53,077 bases of DNA, taken from the NCBI RefSeq assembly GCF_016900895.1, contig NZ_JAFEUN010000015.1, forward strand, positions 1-53,077, read 5' to 3'. The position numbers and the translations under genes are program-made. The stretch's first letter is position 1; each line of letters opens with the position of its first letter. Below are positions 9,251 to 17,306 of this stretch, piece by piece. The DNA is from Parashewanella hymeniacidonis (GTDB lineage Bacteria > Pseudomonadota > Gammaproteobacteria > Enterobacterales > Shewanellaceae). The notes below the pieces were generated by a model. It worked only from the letters and a program-made list of their open reading frames with translations, had not been told where the DNA came from and did no database searches.

Positions 9251-9527
9251 TTATCAATCACTAGATGTAATCTTAATAACCCTGCGGCATTGAAGTTTTG
9301 CGTTCAAGGAATAATCAGAACACGTAAACTAAGGCGTTAGGCATTTATCCAAAAGGAATGAGGAGTTTTCAGCTTCGTCGGGTCGGCGTTGGGGTTTTAC
9401 TTCAATAAATTTGATCCTGTCGACAAAAATTGAAATTAAATTCCTCACAAGTAAAATTTTCGTGAACCATCATTTGAAACCTATTATCATTTGCATTTGT
9501 GTTTACCTTTAATAACGCAGCTGCACT

Positions 9528-9818
9528 ATGTCATTTTCGTTTCCTGTATTTATTCGCACGTTAATGGCCATTTTTGGCGGTTATGCGGTTGGCATCAGTG
9601 CCAGCTTCGGCATGATCCCCATCTCACTATGGTTGTTCACCGATAACGTTCACGATGCCATTTTTATTGGCTTAATGTGCAGCTACGTGTTTGCTTTTAT
9701 CGCATTCATTTGGTGTTTTAGCTGTAAAAAGACCATCCACTCTGTTCGTGTTCTTGTCTTAGCAGGCATTGCTTTCATGGCCATTTATTACTTGTTCCCT
9801 GTGGAGAAAATGTCATGA
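9528..9818 (+). CDS. DUF3649-type membrane protein of an iron-uptake cluster
   Basis: The 96-residue protein has three predicted membrane helices (residues about 8-33, 40-63, 70-91) and matches the DUF3649 'iron uptake protein' type, including the N-terminal RTLMAIFGGYAVG. In related bacteria it precedes a PepSY-domain membrane protein and a DUF3325 protein, usually beside a TonB-dependent siderophore receptor. That order is kept here, but there is no receptor. It overlaps the next start by 4 bp (ATGA). Confidence 0.8.
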   Translation: MSFSFPVFIRTLMAIFGGYAVGISASFGMIPISLWLFTDNVHDAIFIGLMCSYVFAFIAFIWCFSCKKTIHSVRVLVLAGIAFMAIYYLFPVEKMS

Positions 9819-10132
9819 AAGGTAACTTTAGACATTCAATGATTTGGCTGCACACCTACAGCGGATTGCTACTCAGCTGGTTGCTGTTTGCGGTATTTGT
9901 GACAGGCACCCTCAGTTACTATGCTGATGAGCTTGATTTGTGGATGCAACCAGAAAAACTCTCACAGCAACCTAAATCCGATGTAATCCCAGCAGCGTTA
10001 GCAGCTTTACATTCAAAACCGGAAGGTGCCTCTCGCTGGAACATCAATTTAGGCAACGAACGAAATCCTAAAGCCGAGATCCGCTGGCAATACCCAGGGC
10101 CACCAGCAAAGATTCCAGTCCTGTTGGAGTAA
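9815..10132 (+). pseudogene. Truncated PepSY-associated membrane protein
   Basis: The reading frame gives 105 residues. Residues 1-100 match the N-terminus of PepSY-associated transmembrane proteins (RHSMIWLHTYSGLLLSWLLF, the first membrane helix, then FVTGTLSYYADELDLWMQPE). Intact members are about 400-550 residues with further helices and PepSY domains. Here the frame stops shortly after ASRWNINLG...IRWQYPGPP, and the DUF3325 gene begins 14 bp later. In a second frame, the bases before the DUF3325 start read as a short VGVKGAA tail, as expected if most of the gene was lost by an internal deletion that also shifted the frame. The full-length protein is thought to help move or reduce ferri-siderophores at the inner membrane, and this copy is probably non-functional. 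Confidence 0.75.
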
Positions 10133-10145
10133 AAGGAGCGGCTTC

Positions 10146-10412
10146 ATGTTAATGATTAACCTGCTTTCATTCGTTGCAATACTGTGTTTTGTGTTTAGCC
10201 AAACTAAACACTTTAACACTGTGTTTCATAAACGCTTATCTGACAAACAAAGCCTGATGTTCAAATGGTTAGGTTTCGCTTTACTATTTGCGACACAACC
10301 TCTTATCATCCAGCAATCTAATGTGGGCATGGCTTATGTTGTTTGGCTATGCTGGATTTCAGTTTGGATATTGATATCAGGCACTGCACTGAGCTATCTG
10401 GCCAAAAGATAA
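10146..10412 (+). CDS. DUF3325-type small membrane protein
   Basis: The 88-residue protein has three hydrophobic helices (residues about 2-19, 36-53, 60-82) and fits the DUF3325 proteins that end DUF3649-PepSY-DUF3325 clusters. The KHF...F sequence after helix 1 and the WLCWISVW helix are typical. With the PepSY partner truncated and no receptor nearby, it is likely a relic even though its own frame is intact. Confidence 0.7.
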   Translation: MLMINLLSFVAILCFVFSQTKHFNTVFHKRLSDKQSLMFKWLGFALLFATQPLIIQQSNVGMAYVVWLCWISVWILISGTALSYLAKR

Positions 10413-10425
10413 AACATACATAAAA

Positions 10426-10448
10426 AAGGAAGTCTCGATGACTTCTTT
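10426..10448 (+). terminator. Probable terminator after the DUF3325 gene
   Basis: GAAGTC (10429-10434) pairs with GACTTC (10440-10445) around a 5-nt loop. A/T pairs extend the stem and TTTGTT follows. It is short, so activity is uncertain. Confidence 0.5.
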
Positions 10449-10512
10449 GTTAACTGTGTTTACTTTTATATCACTATCGTGTCATCTTTAACCCTAAGAT
10501 TTCACCTAAGTA

Positions 10513-11685
10513 ATGCATAATAAAAACATGATTAAACAACTTTTAGCGCTTTCTGTTCTTGCCAGTGCTACAGCAATTGCTGTGCCGCTCGATGTCGAGG
10601 AACAACGCATCCCCACAGCACTACAAGAGTTACCGACTGTTGCGCTTAGGTACAATGCGTTAAATGATCAACTCATTCATAAAGTGAAAGCTAGCAAAGA
10701 AGAAAAGCAGCTCACCAAGTTGGTGGCTATTCAAGGCCAACGCCTATGGCAACAAGCGGTACGAGATGTGCAATCGGGCTCAAATGACGACAGACCACTT
10801 TATTGGTCTCGCCTTGCAATGCGCGAAACACTCAAGACAAAACCCGCAGGTTTTAAGCTAGCAGATTGGCAGCGTAACATTTTAGTCAAAGCGACAGAGC
10901 AATCTTCACGTGGCATAAATGATGTTGCCTTTGATGACAAAGCTGATATCAAAATTTTGCTAACTGGATTCGATCCCTTTTTCTTAGACAAGGATATCGG
11001 ACAGTCTAATCCTTCTGGGCTCACGGCATTAGCACTTGATGGTTATCGTTTTCAAGTGAATGGCAAGCAAGCTCAAATTGAAACCGTAATGATCCCTGTT
11101 CGCTTTGCTGATTTTGATAAGGGTATGATTGAATCGATCTTAACGCCGCTATATCGAAACAATACTATCGATATGTTGTTTACCGTGAGCATGGGACGCA
11201 AGGATTTCGATTTAGAACGTTTCCCCGGTCGTAATCGCAGTGCTAAAGCACCTGACAATTTAAATGTATATACAGGAGCAACGGCTGATAACCCTGTAAC
11301 CCCGATGCTAAGAGGCAATATTTTGAACGGCAATGAATTTGTCGAATTCACTTTACCTGTTAAAGCAATGCAAAGTGTTAAAGGTGATTGGGCGGCTATT
11401 GATAACGCTAAAATCACCACCCTAAAACGTGGTGATATTGAGGCTAAATCACTTGCAGAGCTTAATGGAGAAACTTCAGTTCAGGGCTCGGGTGGTGGCT
11501 ATCTTTCGAATGAAATCTCATATCGTGCGATTCGTTTAATGAATCAAATGAACGTAAACATTCCGAATGGGCACATTCATACACCAAGAATTAAAAACCA
11601 CGATGGAGAAACTGAAATGAACATCGTTAATCAAATTCGTCAAATGGTTGAAGCTGCGGTGACTACTCTTCCTCAGGTTCAATAG
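10513..11685 (+). CDS. Exported pyroglutamyl-peptidase I-like protein with Ser in place of the catalytic Cys
   Basis: The 390-residue protein starts with a signal peptide (LLALSVLASATAIA, ending near residue 24), has an unfamiliar region to about residue 148, then a C15 peptidase-like domain (about 150-390). The domain opens with ILLTGFDPF, the family signature, and contains FDLERFPGR, where the Glu aligns with the catalytic Glu. The usual Cys motif (G-x-[YF]-x-C-N) is GGYLSNEISY, so residue 332 is Ser. The His motif is NGHIHTP. Catalysis through Cys is therefore lost, or carried out by Ser, or the protein is a pseudoenzyme. A signal peptide is unusual because classic members are cytoplasmic. 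Its last 23 bases overlap the end of the convergent sctQ gene. Confidence 0.75.
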   Translation: MHNKNMIKQLLALSVLASATAIAVPLDVEEQRIPTALQELPTVALRYNALNDQLIHKVKASKEEKQLTKLVAIQGQRLWQQAVRDVQSGSNDDRPLYWSRLAMRETLKTKPAGFKLADWQRNILVKATEQSSRGINDVAFDDKADIKILLTGFDPFFLDKDIGQSNPSGLTALALDGYRFQVNGKQAQIETVMIPVRFADFDKGMIESILTPLYRNNTIDMLFTVSMGRKDFDLERFPGRNRSAKAPDNLNVYTGATADNPVTPMLRGNILNGNEFVEFTLPVKAMQSVKGDWAAIDNAKITTLKRGDIEAKSLAELNGETSVQGSGGGYLSNEISYRAIRLMNQMNVNIPNGHIHTPRIKNHDGETEMNIVNQIRQMVEAAVTTLPQVQ

Positions 11686-12547
11686 ATTCGACTTTTGCAA
11701 TTAACCCCGATGGGCTTCTTAGCAAAGATACTGTTGCTAAAGTTTGGCTATGAAGCTCATCGATTTGTCTTACAATTCTGGCTTCTCCCTGTTGCAAAAC
11801 TTTAATCGGTAACTCATCTCCTATCATCATGGTTCCGATATCCGCTAAATTCATTTCAACCTTAGCTAATTCAGTCAACAGTGGCGGGTAATGAAAATCG
11901 ACTTCGGGCAAGACATCATCCACCATCATACTTCCAACACCACCAGCTAACTCACTGCTTAGGCGAATTTTAGCTACAGGCCCTTGCCACCACAATAGAG
12001 CTTGCCCTTCTTCAACCTCACACTCATTGTCAATCCAAAAACCTTCGCCTACTTTTGGTATTCTGGGTTTATTACTTTTTTGAGGACTATACCCAGCAAC
12101 TAAGCTTAAATTGATCGTTGGAGACTCTCCAACAAACGGAGCCCAATGTGACACCATTGGTTGCCATATTTGAGTCGGCCAATTCACCAACGCACAACGT
12201 ACACCGCCGAGTGTTAACACTGGGGCAATCGTCTCTTCCAGCGTAAATGTTTCTGGCTTTTCAGCTACCGCTTCTACTATCCAACTTCCAACAACTTCAA
12301 ATATCACCGCACTGATACAAGGTGCAAAATCTTCGGGCATTTTTTCTAAAACCGATACCCCTGTCTGCTCCAAAACAGCTTTCTTCCAATCGGATAAAGG
12401 GATCCACACTCCTACACCATCGGGGTAATCTTGATGTTTCCAAAACATCCCATCACCAGAAATGGGCTTTAACTCTAACCGACAGTTTTGCGCTTCCAAG
12501 CCTTTGCCAATCACTTGGCTTATTTTAATGAGTAAGCTGCTTTGCAT
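11663..12547 (-). CDS. sctQ: T3SS sorting-platform C-ring protein SctQ
   Basis: The 294-residue protein is the last gene of the secretion operon, 3 bp after sctP. The C-terminal part (residues about 220-290, KVEMNLADIGTMMIGDELPI through SGLIAKVESI) fits a SPOA domain as in SsaQ, YscQ and FliN. A degenerate SPOA-like stretch lies near 175-210. SctQ forms the cytoplasmic pods with SctK and SctL and receives export cargo. In SPI-2 the next genes are ssaRSTU. Here the next gene is instead a convergent pyroglutamyl-peptidase-like gene whose end overlaps sctQ by 23 bp. The terminal EPEEE tail is intact, so sctQ itself does not look cut. Confidence 0.82.
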   Translation of the reverse strand: MQSSLLIKISQVIGKGLEAQNCRLELKPISGDGMFWKHQDYPDGVGVWIPLSDWKKAVLEQTGVSVLEKMPEDFAPCISAVIFEVVGSWIVEAVAEKPETFTLEETIAPVLTLGGVRCALVNWPTQIWQPMVSHWAPFVGESPTINLSLVAGYSPQKSNKPRIPKVGEGFWIDNECEVEEGQALLWWQGPVAKIRLSSELAGGVGSMMVDDVLPEVDFHYPPLLTELAKVEMNLADIGTMMIGDELPIKVLQQGEARIVRQIDELHSQTLATVSLLRSPSGLIAKVESIEPEEE

Positions 12548-12550
12548 AAA

Positions 12551-13039
12551 CTACCCCATGAAAATTTGAGTGTTAGACTTATGAGTGTTCTTGGGAGGGA
12601 CACACTCGAGCCTTATTCGATATGCACGGCCTTGTAATTTATCTTCTAATGGCCTCATGACATTTTTGATTGCGTGTTCTTGCTTACTATTGTGAGGAAA
12701 GAGTCGAATTCTCAACCCCTTTTTATCGTAATTTGCTTGAATAATCAGCCCTGCCATTGGACCATTAACAAGGCGATAACAGAGCATATCTTTTTGACGG
12801 GATATTTCAGCACTTCCCATTTTGCAAGTCCCCCCATCTTTAGCCAACACACGTTTTGTTGCTTTAGAGACTTTTTTTGTTGAGTTATCGTCTTTCGGCT
12901 CTTCAAACTTCCGCCCTTTAAGCAGATTAGCAAAGAGTTCTTTGTGTTGAGACTGAGGTTCAACTTCTTTTTTCTTATGATCATGTTCAACAGGTTTCGT
13001 ATGTTGTGTTTCAGTTGATTTAATTGAACTACTCATCAA
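12551..13039 (-). CDS. sctP: T3SS needle-length / substrate-switch protein SctP (SsaP-like)
   Basis: The 162-residue protein has a hydrophilic, Lys/Gln/Thr-rich N-terminal half typical of molecular rulers. Its compact C-terminal half (about residues 80-155, CYRLVNGPMAGLIIQANYD, then RIRLFPHN) fits the position of the T3S4 switch domain. SctP proteins vary in sequence, so the call rests mainly on order: it lies between sctO and sctQ, as ssaP does. The start codon overlaps the end of sctO by 11 bp. It would normally act with SctU, which is not encoded here. Confidence 0.7.
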   Translation of the reverse strand: MMSSSIKSTETQHTKPVEHDHKKKEVEPQSQHKELFANLLKGRKFEEPKDDNSTKKVSKATKRVLAKDGGTCKMGSAEISRQKDMLCYRLVNGPMAGLIIQANYDKKGLRIRLFPHNSKQEHAIKNVMRPLEDKLQGRAYRIRLECVPPKNTHKSNTQIFMG

Positions 13040-13430
13040 ACACCGCCTGTAACTTCTCTTGATCTTTCACCAATTGAAAAATTTCTTTGTTAATTTGCTT
13101 AATCGTTTGTCCAATTGCTTCTATTTGCTCTTGAACTCTGACTATCTCTTCTGCTAATTCTCGTTCATTTTGGTAACGTTTGGCTAAGTCGACTTTAAAT
13201 TCATTCATACCACTGAAATCCAAGGACTTATCTGGCAAAGTTAAGTGTCGAATCGCATCAATTAACTGATGCCTTTCAATCACTTTTTGCCTTCTGTTCG
13301 CTACCATTTGCTGAGCTTGTTTTTTTGTATCGCTCAAACGTTTTCTCAGCTTATCTTCTTTGCGAGAACGAATATCCAATATCCGCCTCAATGTTTCTTT
13401 ATCATTGTCATCAATATTAGAGCTCGCCAT
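13029..13430 (-). CDS. sctO: T3SS ATPase stalk protein SctO
   Basis: The 133-residue, highly charged protein is predicted to be nearly all alpha-helical and coiled-coil (residues about 10-60 and 75-130). It matches SsaO/YscO/FliJ-type stalks, which sit in the SctN hexamer and touch SctV. It lies 8 bp downstream of sctN, the universal position for sctO. Sequence conservation in this family is low, so position and helix pattern are the main evidence. Confidence 0.8.
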   Translation of the reverse strand: MASSNIDDNDKETLRRILDIRSRKEDKLRKRLSDTKKQAQQMVANRRQKVIERHQLIDAIRHLTLPDKSLDFSGMNEFKVDLAKRYQNERELAEEIVRVQEQIEAIGQTIKQINKEIFQLVKDQEKLQAVFDE

Positions 13431-13438
13431 TACAGCCC

Positions 13439-14788
13439 CTAATAACCATTATAGGCTACAGCTTGACTCATCAAACCCAACGCTTCATCGTAGGGCGTAA
13501 ACTCATCCGTGCCTTGTTGTAAAAACTCAAGTATGGCCTGATGAAGTTCTATTGCCTCATCAGTCTCTGCGTCTTGACCTGATTCATATTCACCAACACG
13601 GATCAGTAATTGCACTTCTTCGTATTTCGCAAGCATTTTGCGTAATTTAGATGCCGCTTTACGTTGTTCCTCTGTCACAATAATATCCATGACACGGCTG
13701 ACACTGGCATTGATATCAATGGCAGGATAGTGCCCTGCACCAGCAAGTTTTCTCGACAACACAATATGACCATCCAGCAGTGAGCGAACTTCATCGGCAA
13801 TGGGTTCATTCATATCATCGCCTTCCACTAATACCGTATAAATAGCGGTGATACTTCCAACTTTTGCAGGTCCTGCACGCTCGACTAAAGAAGACAGTTT
13901 TACAAACACACTTGGAGGGAATCCATTTGATACAGCAGGCTCACCTGCGGCTAAACCAATTTCTCTGGCAGCACGAGCAAAACGAGTCAGAGAATCCACC
14001 ATCAAAAGCACATTTTTACCTTGATCTCGGAAATACTCTGCTACCGTAGTAGCCGTCATCGTAGCCTTCATTCGCTCAAGCGGCGGTCTATCAGATGTGG
14101 ACACAACCATCACTGTTCGTGCACGGGCTTTTTCAGTGAGGTTATACTCCATGAACTCACGTACTTCTCTTCCCCGTTCACCAACCAATGCCAATACAAT
14201 TACTTCAGCATCGCAATTAGACGCTATCATGCCAAGCAGTGTACTTTTACCACCACCTGCCGCAGCAAAAATACCAACCCGTTGGCCAACCCCACAGGTG
14301 AGCGTACTATCAATCGCTCTCACTCCCATAGGTAAAATGTTTTTAATTAAAGAACGGCTGAGAGGATTTGGCGCTTGGCCTTTATTGTCTCTGATCGCAG
14401 TAGCAGTGAGTTCACCTTTGTCATCAATAGGACGCCCGAGCCCATCGACGACTCGCCCGAGTAAACCTTCTCCCAAATGGATTTGATGACCATGGCCGAG
14501 TAATTCAACCGGTTCACCGGCTTGCAACCCTGTAGTGGCATCGAATGGAGATAGAATGGTTTCATCTCCCTTCACGGCAATTACTTCTGCCTGTAGTTTG
14601 TCAGCAATGATGCATAAGTCACCTTGGTGAGCACCAGCCAAACTCGAGTGCACCAATGTTGCTCCGACTTCATTGATGTGCCCAAAATAGCGAACACTTG
14701 GTATGCTGTTTTCTACATTGAAAGGATTAAAATAAATTTTCTCTTCAATGGCTTTGGCGAGTTCAGTCTTGTTAGGTAGCTTGATCAT
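13439..14788 (-). CDS. sctN: T3SS ATPase SctN
   Basis: The 449-residue protein is the hexameric ATPase that strips chaperones from substrates at the export gate. It has the beta-barrel N-domain, a Walker A loop (GIFAAAGGGKSTLL, near residue 180), LVGERGREVREF, and Walker B with the following switch (VLLMVDSLTRFARAAREIGL). The LDGHIVLSRKLA segment and a helical C-domain complete it. Length agrees with SsaN and YscN (about 430-440). It is 10 bp downstream of sctV and upstream of sctO. The loop between the Walker A residues is Gly-rich (AGGG, where relatives have SGVG or PGVG), which should still bind nucleotide. Confidence 0.97.
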   Translation of the reverse strand: MIKLPNKTELAKAIEEKIYFNPFNVENSIPSVRYFGHINEVGATLVHSSLAGAHQGDLCIIADKLQAEVIAVKGDETILSPFDATTGLQAGEPVELLGHGHQIHLGEGLLGRVVDGLGRPIDDKGELTATAIRDNKGQAPNPLSRSLIKNILPMGVRAIDSTLTCGVGQRVGIFAAAGGGKSTLLGMIASNCDAEVIVLALVGERGREVREFMEYNLTEKARARTVMVVSTSDRPPLERMKATMTATTVAEYFRDQGKNVLLMVDSLTRFARAAREIGLAAGEPAVSNGFPPSVFVKLSSLVERAGPAKVGSITAIYTVLVEGDDMNEPIADEVRSLLDGHIVLSRKLAGAGHYPAIDINASVSRVMDIIVTEEQRKAASKLRKMLAKYEEVQLLIRVGEYESGQDAETDEAIELHQAILEFLQQGTDEFTPYDEALGLMSQAVAYNGY

Positions 14789-14798
14789 GTTTAGTCCC

Positions 14799-16862
14799 CT
14801 AACCTGCGTTCATCGCTTCATCAAGCGACTCACCCACTAAATCACAATGCTCAAGCACTTTAATTTCAACATCATCACCTAATTCTTGATACGAAAGCAC
14901 TGGGGTTGCAAACAGTTCTCTTTCAACAATTTTGCGTAGATAACGACGTACATCCAAAGAGGTCAACAACACACAAGGTTTATCTGTTGGCAACAACGTT
15001 TTGATTTCCGTGAGGATCATATGGGTTTGTGTCGTATTCAATACTGAGTATGAACCAGCAGTCGATTGCCTGATAGATTCACGAATCAAGTTTTCGATGC
15101 CTTCACCGATCATTAATGCAGAGATCCAGCCTTGGCGAGTTGCGAATTTACGACGAATATGTCGGCGTAATGCGATACGCACATATTCAGTGAGCATAAT
15201 GACGTCTTTTTCTTTAGGGACCCATTCAACCAAGGTTTCAAAGATGGTTCTTAAATCACGAATCGAAATGCCTTCTTCAACCAAGCGTTGAAGAATTTCA
15301 GCGACTTTACCTACGGATAAAAGCCGTTGTAGCTCTCGGATCAATTCGCCATATTTATTTTCCATGGCGTCCATCAAGTACCGTGTTTCTTGCACACCAA
15401 TAAACTCACCAATAAATCGATCGATTACTTTATTGATCAAACAAGCTGGAATCGCCTCCCCTTCGACAACAATGAGCCCCTCTTCTTTCGCTTTCTCAAT
15501 CTGTGAATCTCGTATCCAATGCAAGGTTTCTCCGTTGTAAGAGGTTACAAAACTGCGCGTGTCCATATCGACAAAACGCTCATTAAGTAACGACTCTTCT
15601 ACATCCAGTTCTAGCTGTAAAACGGGTTCTTGATACAACAAAATGTCGCACTGGCAATTTTTCTTTGTATTGACGACCTGCAGTTGAATTTCGGGCAATG
15701 GAACTCCAAGCTTCTCGAATAAAGACCATCGGAGCCGGTGTAAGGTTTCTTTCATACTTTGATGCGGATAGTCTGAGCCTAATACCAACATGAGAGGCAC
15801 GGCCCCCGGTTGCATATTGGCATCATCATCATCAGCTTCTTCTCCATCTTTCGGGAAGGCTTTATCCTCCCCTCCAGCTTCCGCTTGTTGTTGATTTTTT
15901 TTTGATAAACGCCATGTGAGAAAAAATGTCAATCCACCTAACGAACCGAAAACCCAAAGTGGAAACCCCGGTATCAGAGCAAACGTAATCATCACTAATC
16001 CAGCCATCTGTAGTGATGATGGCTGTTTCGTTATTTGCATTACCACTTCTTTACCCAAGTTCTGTCGAGTCTCACCCGGCACACGTGTAACAATTAAACC
16101 TGCGGTAATCGAAATAAGGAGTGAAGGAATCTGTGCAATCAAGCCATCACCCACTGAAAGTACAGCGTAAGTGTTCAAGGCTTCTGATGCCGACATGCCT
16201 TTTTGCATAACACCAATCGCAATACCACCAATGATGTTGGTAAAAATAACGATGATACTGGCAATCGCATCACCTTTTACAAACTTCATGGCACCATCCA
16301 TCGCACCATATAACTGACTTTCTTTCTGTACTTTGGTTCTTAATCGCTTGGCTTCTTTGGCATCAATAGTACCGGCCCTCATATCACCATCAATACTCAT
16401 TTGTTTACCCGGCATACCATCCAGAGAGAAACGTGCACTTACTTCAGCCACACGCTCTGAACCTTTGGTAATTACAATAAACTGAACAATAGTGATAATG
16501 GCGAAAATGGTAATACCGACAGCGAGATTTCCTCCAACAACAAAGTTACCGAACGTAAATACAATTTGACCAGCATCATGCTGTAGAAGGATTAATCGGC
16601 TGGTACTGATAGTCAGTGCAAGTCGATAGAGTGTGGTCACCAACAGTACCGATGGAAATACGGAAAATTCCAAGGGATCACGAATATAAATCGCAATCAT
16701 CATTAGGATAATAGAAAGTGCGAGGTTAACAGCGATTAACACGTCGATCAGAGGGGTCGGTAACGGTATGATCATCATGAAAACCGCAACTACCAGCATG
16801 ACAGCTAAAATAATATCATGACGGCCTGCGGCTTTTGCCAGCAGCTGTTGAATTTTATTCAA
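14799..16862 (-). CDS. sctV: T3SS export gate protein SctV
   Basis: The 687-residue protein belongs to the FHIPEP family, which forms the nonameric export gate. The N-terminal half has about eight membrane helices (residues about 18-325) and the conserved cytoplasmic loop with GSERVAEVSARFSLDGMPGK. An acidic linker (GEEADDDDAN, near 345) leads to the cytoplasmic ring domain (about 360-687). Length is close to SsaV (681). Its start overlaps the upstream SsaM-like gene by 4 bp, as in a tightly coupled operon. SctV normally sits over the SctRST core, whose genes are not in this window. Confidence 0.97.
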   Translation of the reverse strand: MNKIQQLLAKAAGRHDIILAVMLVVAVFMMIIPLPTPLIDVLIAVNLALSIILMMIAIYIRDPLEFSVFPSVLLVTTLYRLALTISTSRLILLQHDAGQIVFTFGNFVVGGNLAVGITIFAIITIVQFIVITKGSERVAEVSARFSLDGMPGKQMSIDGDMRAGTIDAKEAKRLRTKVQKESQLYGAMDGAMKFVKGDAIASIIVIFTNIIGGIAIGVMQKGMSASEALNTYAVLSVGDGLIAQIPSLLISITAGLIVTRVPGETRQNLGKEVVMQITKQPSSLQMAGLVMITFALIPGFPLWVFGSLGGLTFFLTWRLSKKNQQQAEAGGEDKAFPKDGEEADDDDANMQPGAVPLMLVLGSDYPHQSMKETLHRLRWSLFEKLGVPLPEIQLQVVNTKKNCQCDILLYQEPVLQLELDVEESLLNERFVDMDTRSFVTSYNGETLHWIRDSQIEKAKEEGLIVVEGEAIPACLINKVIDRFIGEFIGVQETRYLMDAMENKYGELIRELQRLLSVGKVAEILQRLVEEGISIRDLRTIFETLVEWVPKEKDVIMLTEYVRIALRRHIRRKFATRQGWISALMIGEGIENLIRESIRQSTAGSYSVLNTTQTHMILTEIKTLLPTDKPCVLLTSLDVRRYLRKIVERELFATPVLSYQELGDDVEIKVLEHCDLVGESLDEAMNAG

Positions 16863-17221
16863 AATTGGCTCCCACGACTGACCTTACTCAAAAACTGCTG
16901 TTGTAGCTGAATCATTTTGTACCAATCTCGCCCTTCGCTCGTTTTTGGACACAGGCAACTGATCATTAACTTGTGTTTGATGATAAATAACCGCTGTGGA
17001 ACGCCCATAAATGCTCTGGGGTGCCAATGCTCAACCCAGTGCTTTAAATCATTAACTTGAGTCTCCAGTAACCATGATGTCATTAACAACCTTTCGTCTT
17101 TTACTTCAAGCATGAGACCATATGGTGCCCAGTGATATTCCATTTGGTCGTCTAATTTAACTGGCCAGCGGTTTTGCAGCTGAAAGAAAGTCTCTAAATG
17201 TCGGGTAATACGTAAATCCAC
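16859..17221 (-). CDS. ssaM: SsaM/CesL-like gatekeeper cofactor
   Basis: The 120-residue protein aligns along its length with Salmonella SsaM (about 122 residues). The best block is GVPQRLFIIKHKLMISC (residues about 73-89), close to GIPQRLFLLRDGLAMSC as I remember SsaM. The gene has the same position as ssaM, between ssaL (sctW) and ssaV (sctV). SsaM, with SpiC and SsaL, holds back effectors until translocators have been exported; in EPEC the equivalents are CesL, SepD and SepL. Its presence ties this locus to the SPI-2/LEE class. Confidence 0.82.
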   Translation of the reverse strand: MDLRITRHLETFFQLQNRWPVKLDDQMEYHWAPYGLMLEVKDERLLMTSWLLETQVNDLKHWVEHWHPRAFMGVPQRLFIIKHKLMISCLCPKTSEGRDWYKMIQLQQQFLSKVSRGSQF

Positions 17222-17306
17222 TGCTTAAGCCTTTCTCAGTCTTAGTTAAATCAAGGTTTAATCTCAATAAGCTTAGGACGAGATATACATCTACGCCTAT
17301 TTTTTC

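Larger units (their letters stand above)
8079..9527. other. Gene-free, repeat-rich segment
   Basis: About 1.45 kb holds no credible gene; the short open frames here do not resemble proteins and lie within repeats. It contains module A (8226-8455) and module B (8638-8760), both found inverted at 46 kb. It also holds two longer copies and one fragment of module C (about 8755-8890, 9100-9250, 9362-9400) and a small GC-rich palindrome (9024-9043). Several nested hairpins occur, for example AGCTCGAC with GTCGAGCT near 8678-8698. Confidence 0.7.
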
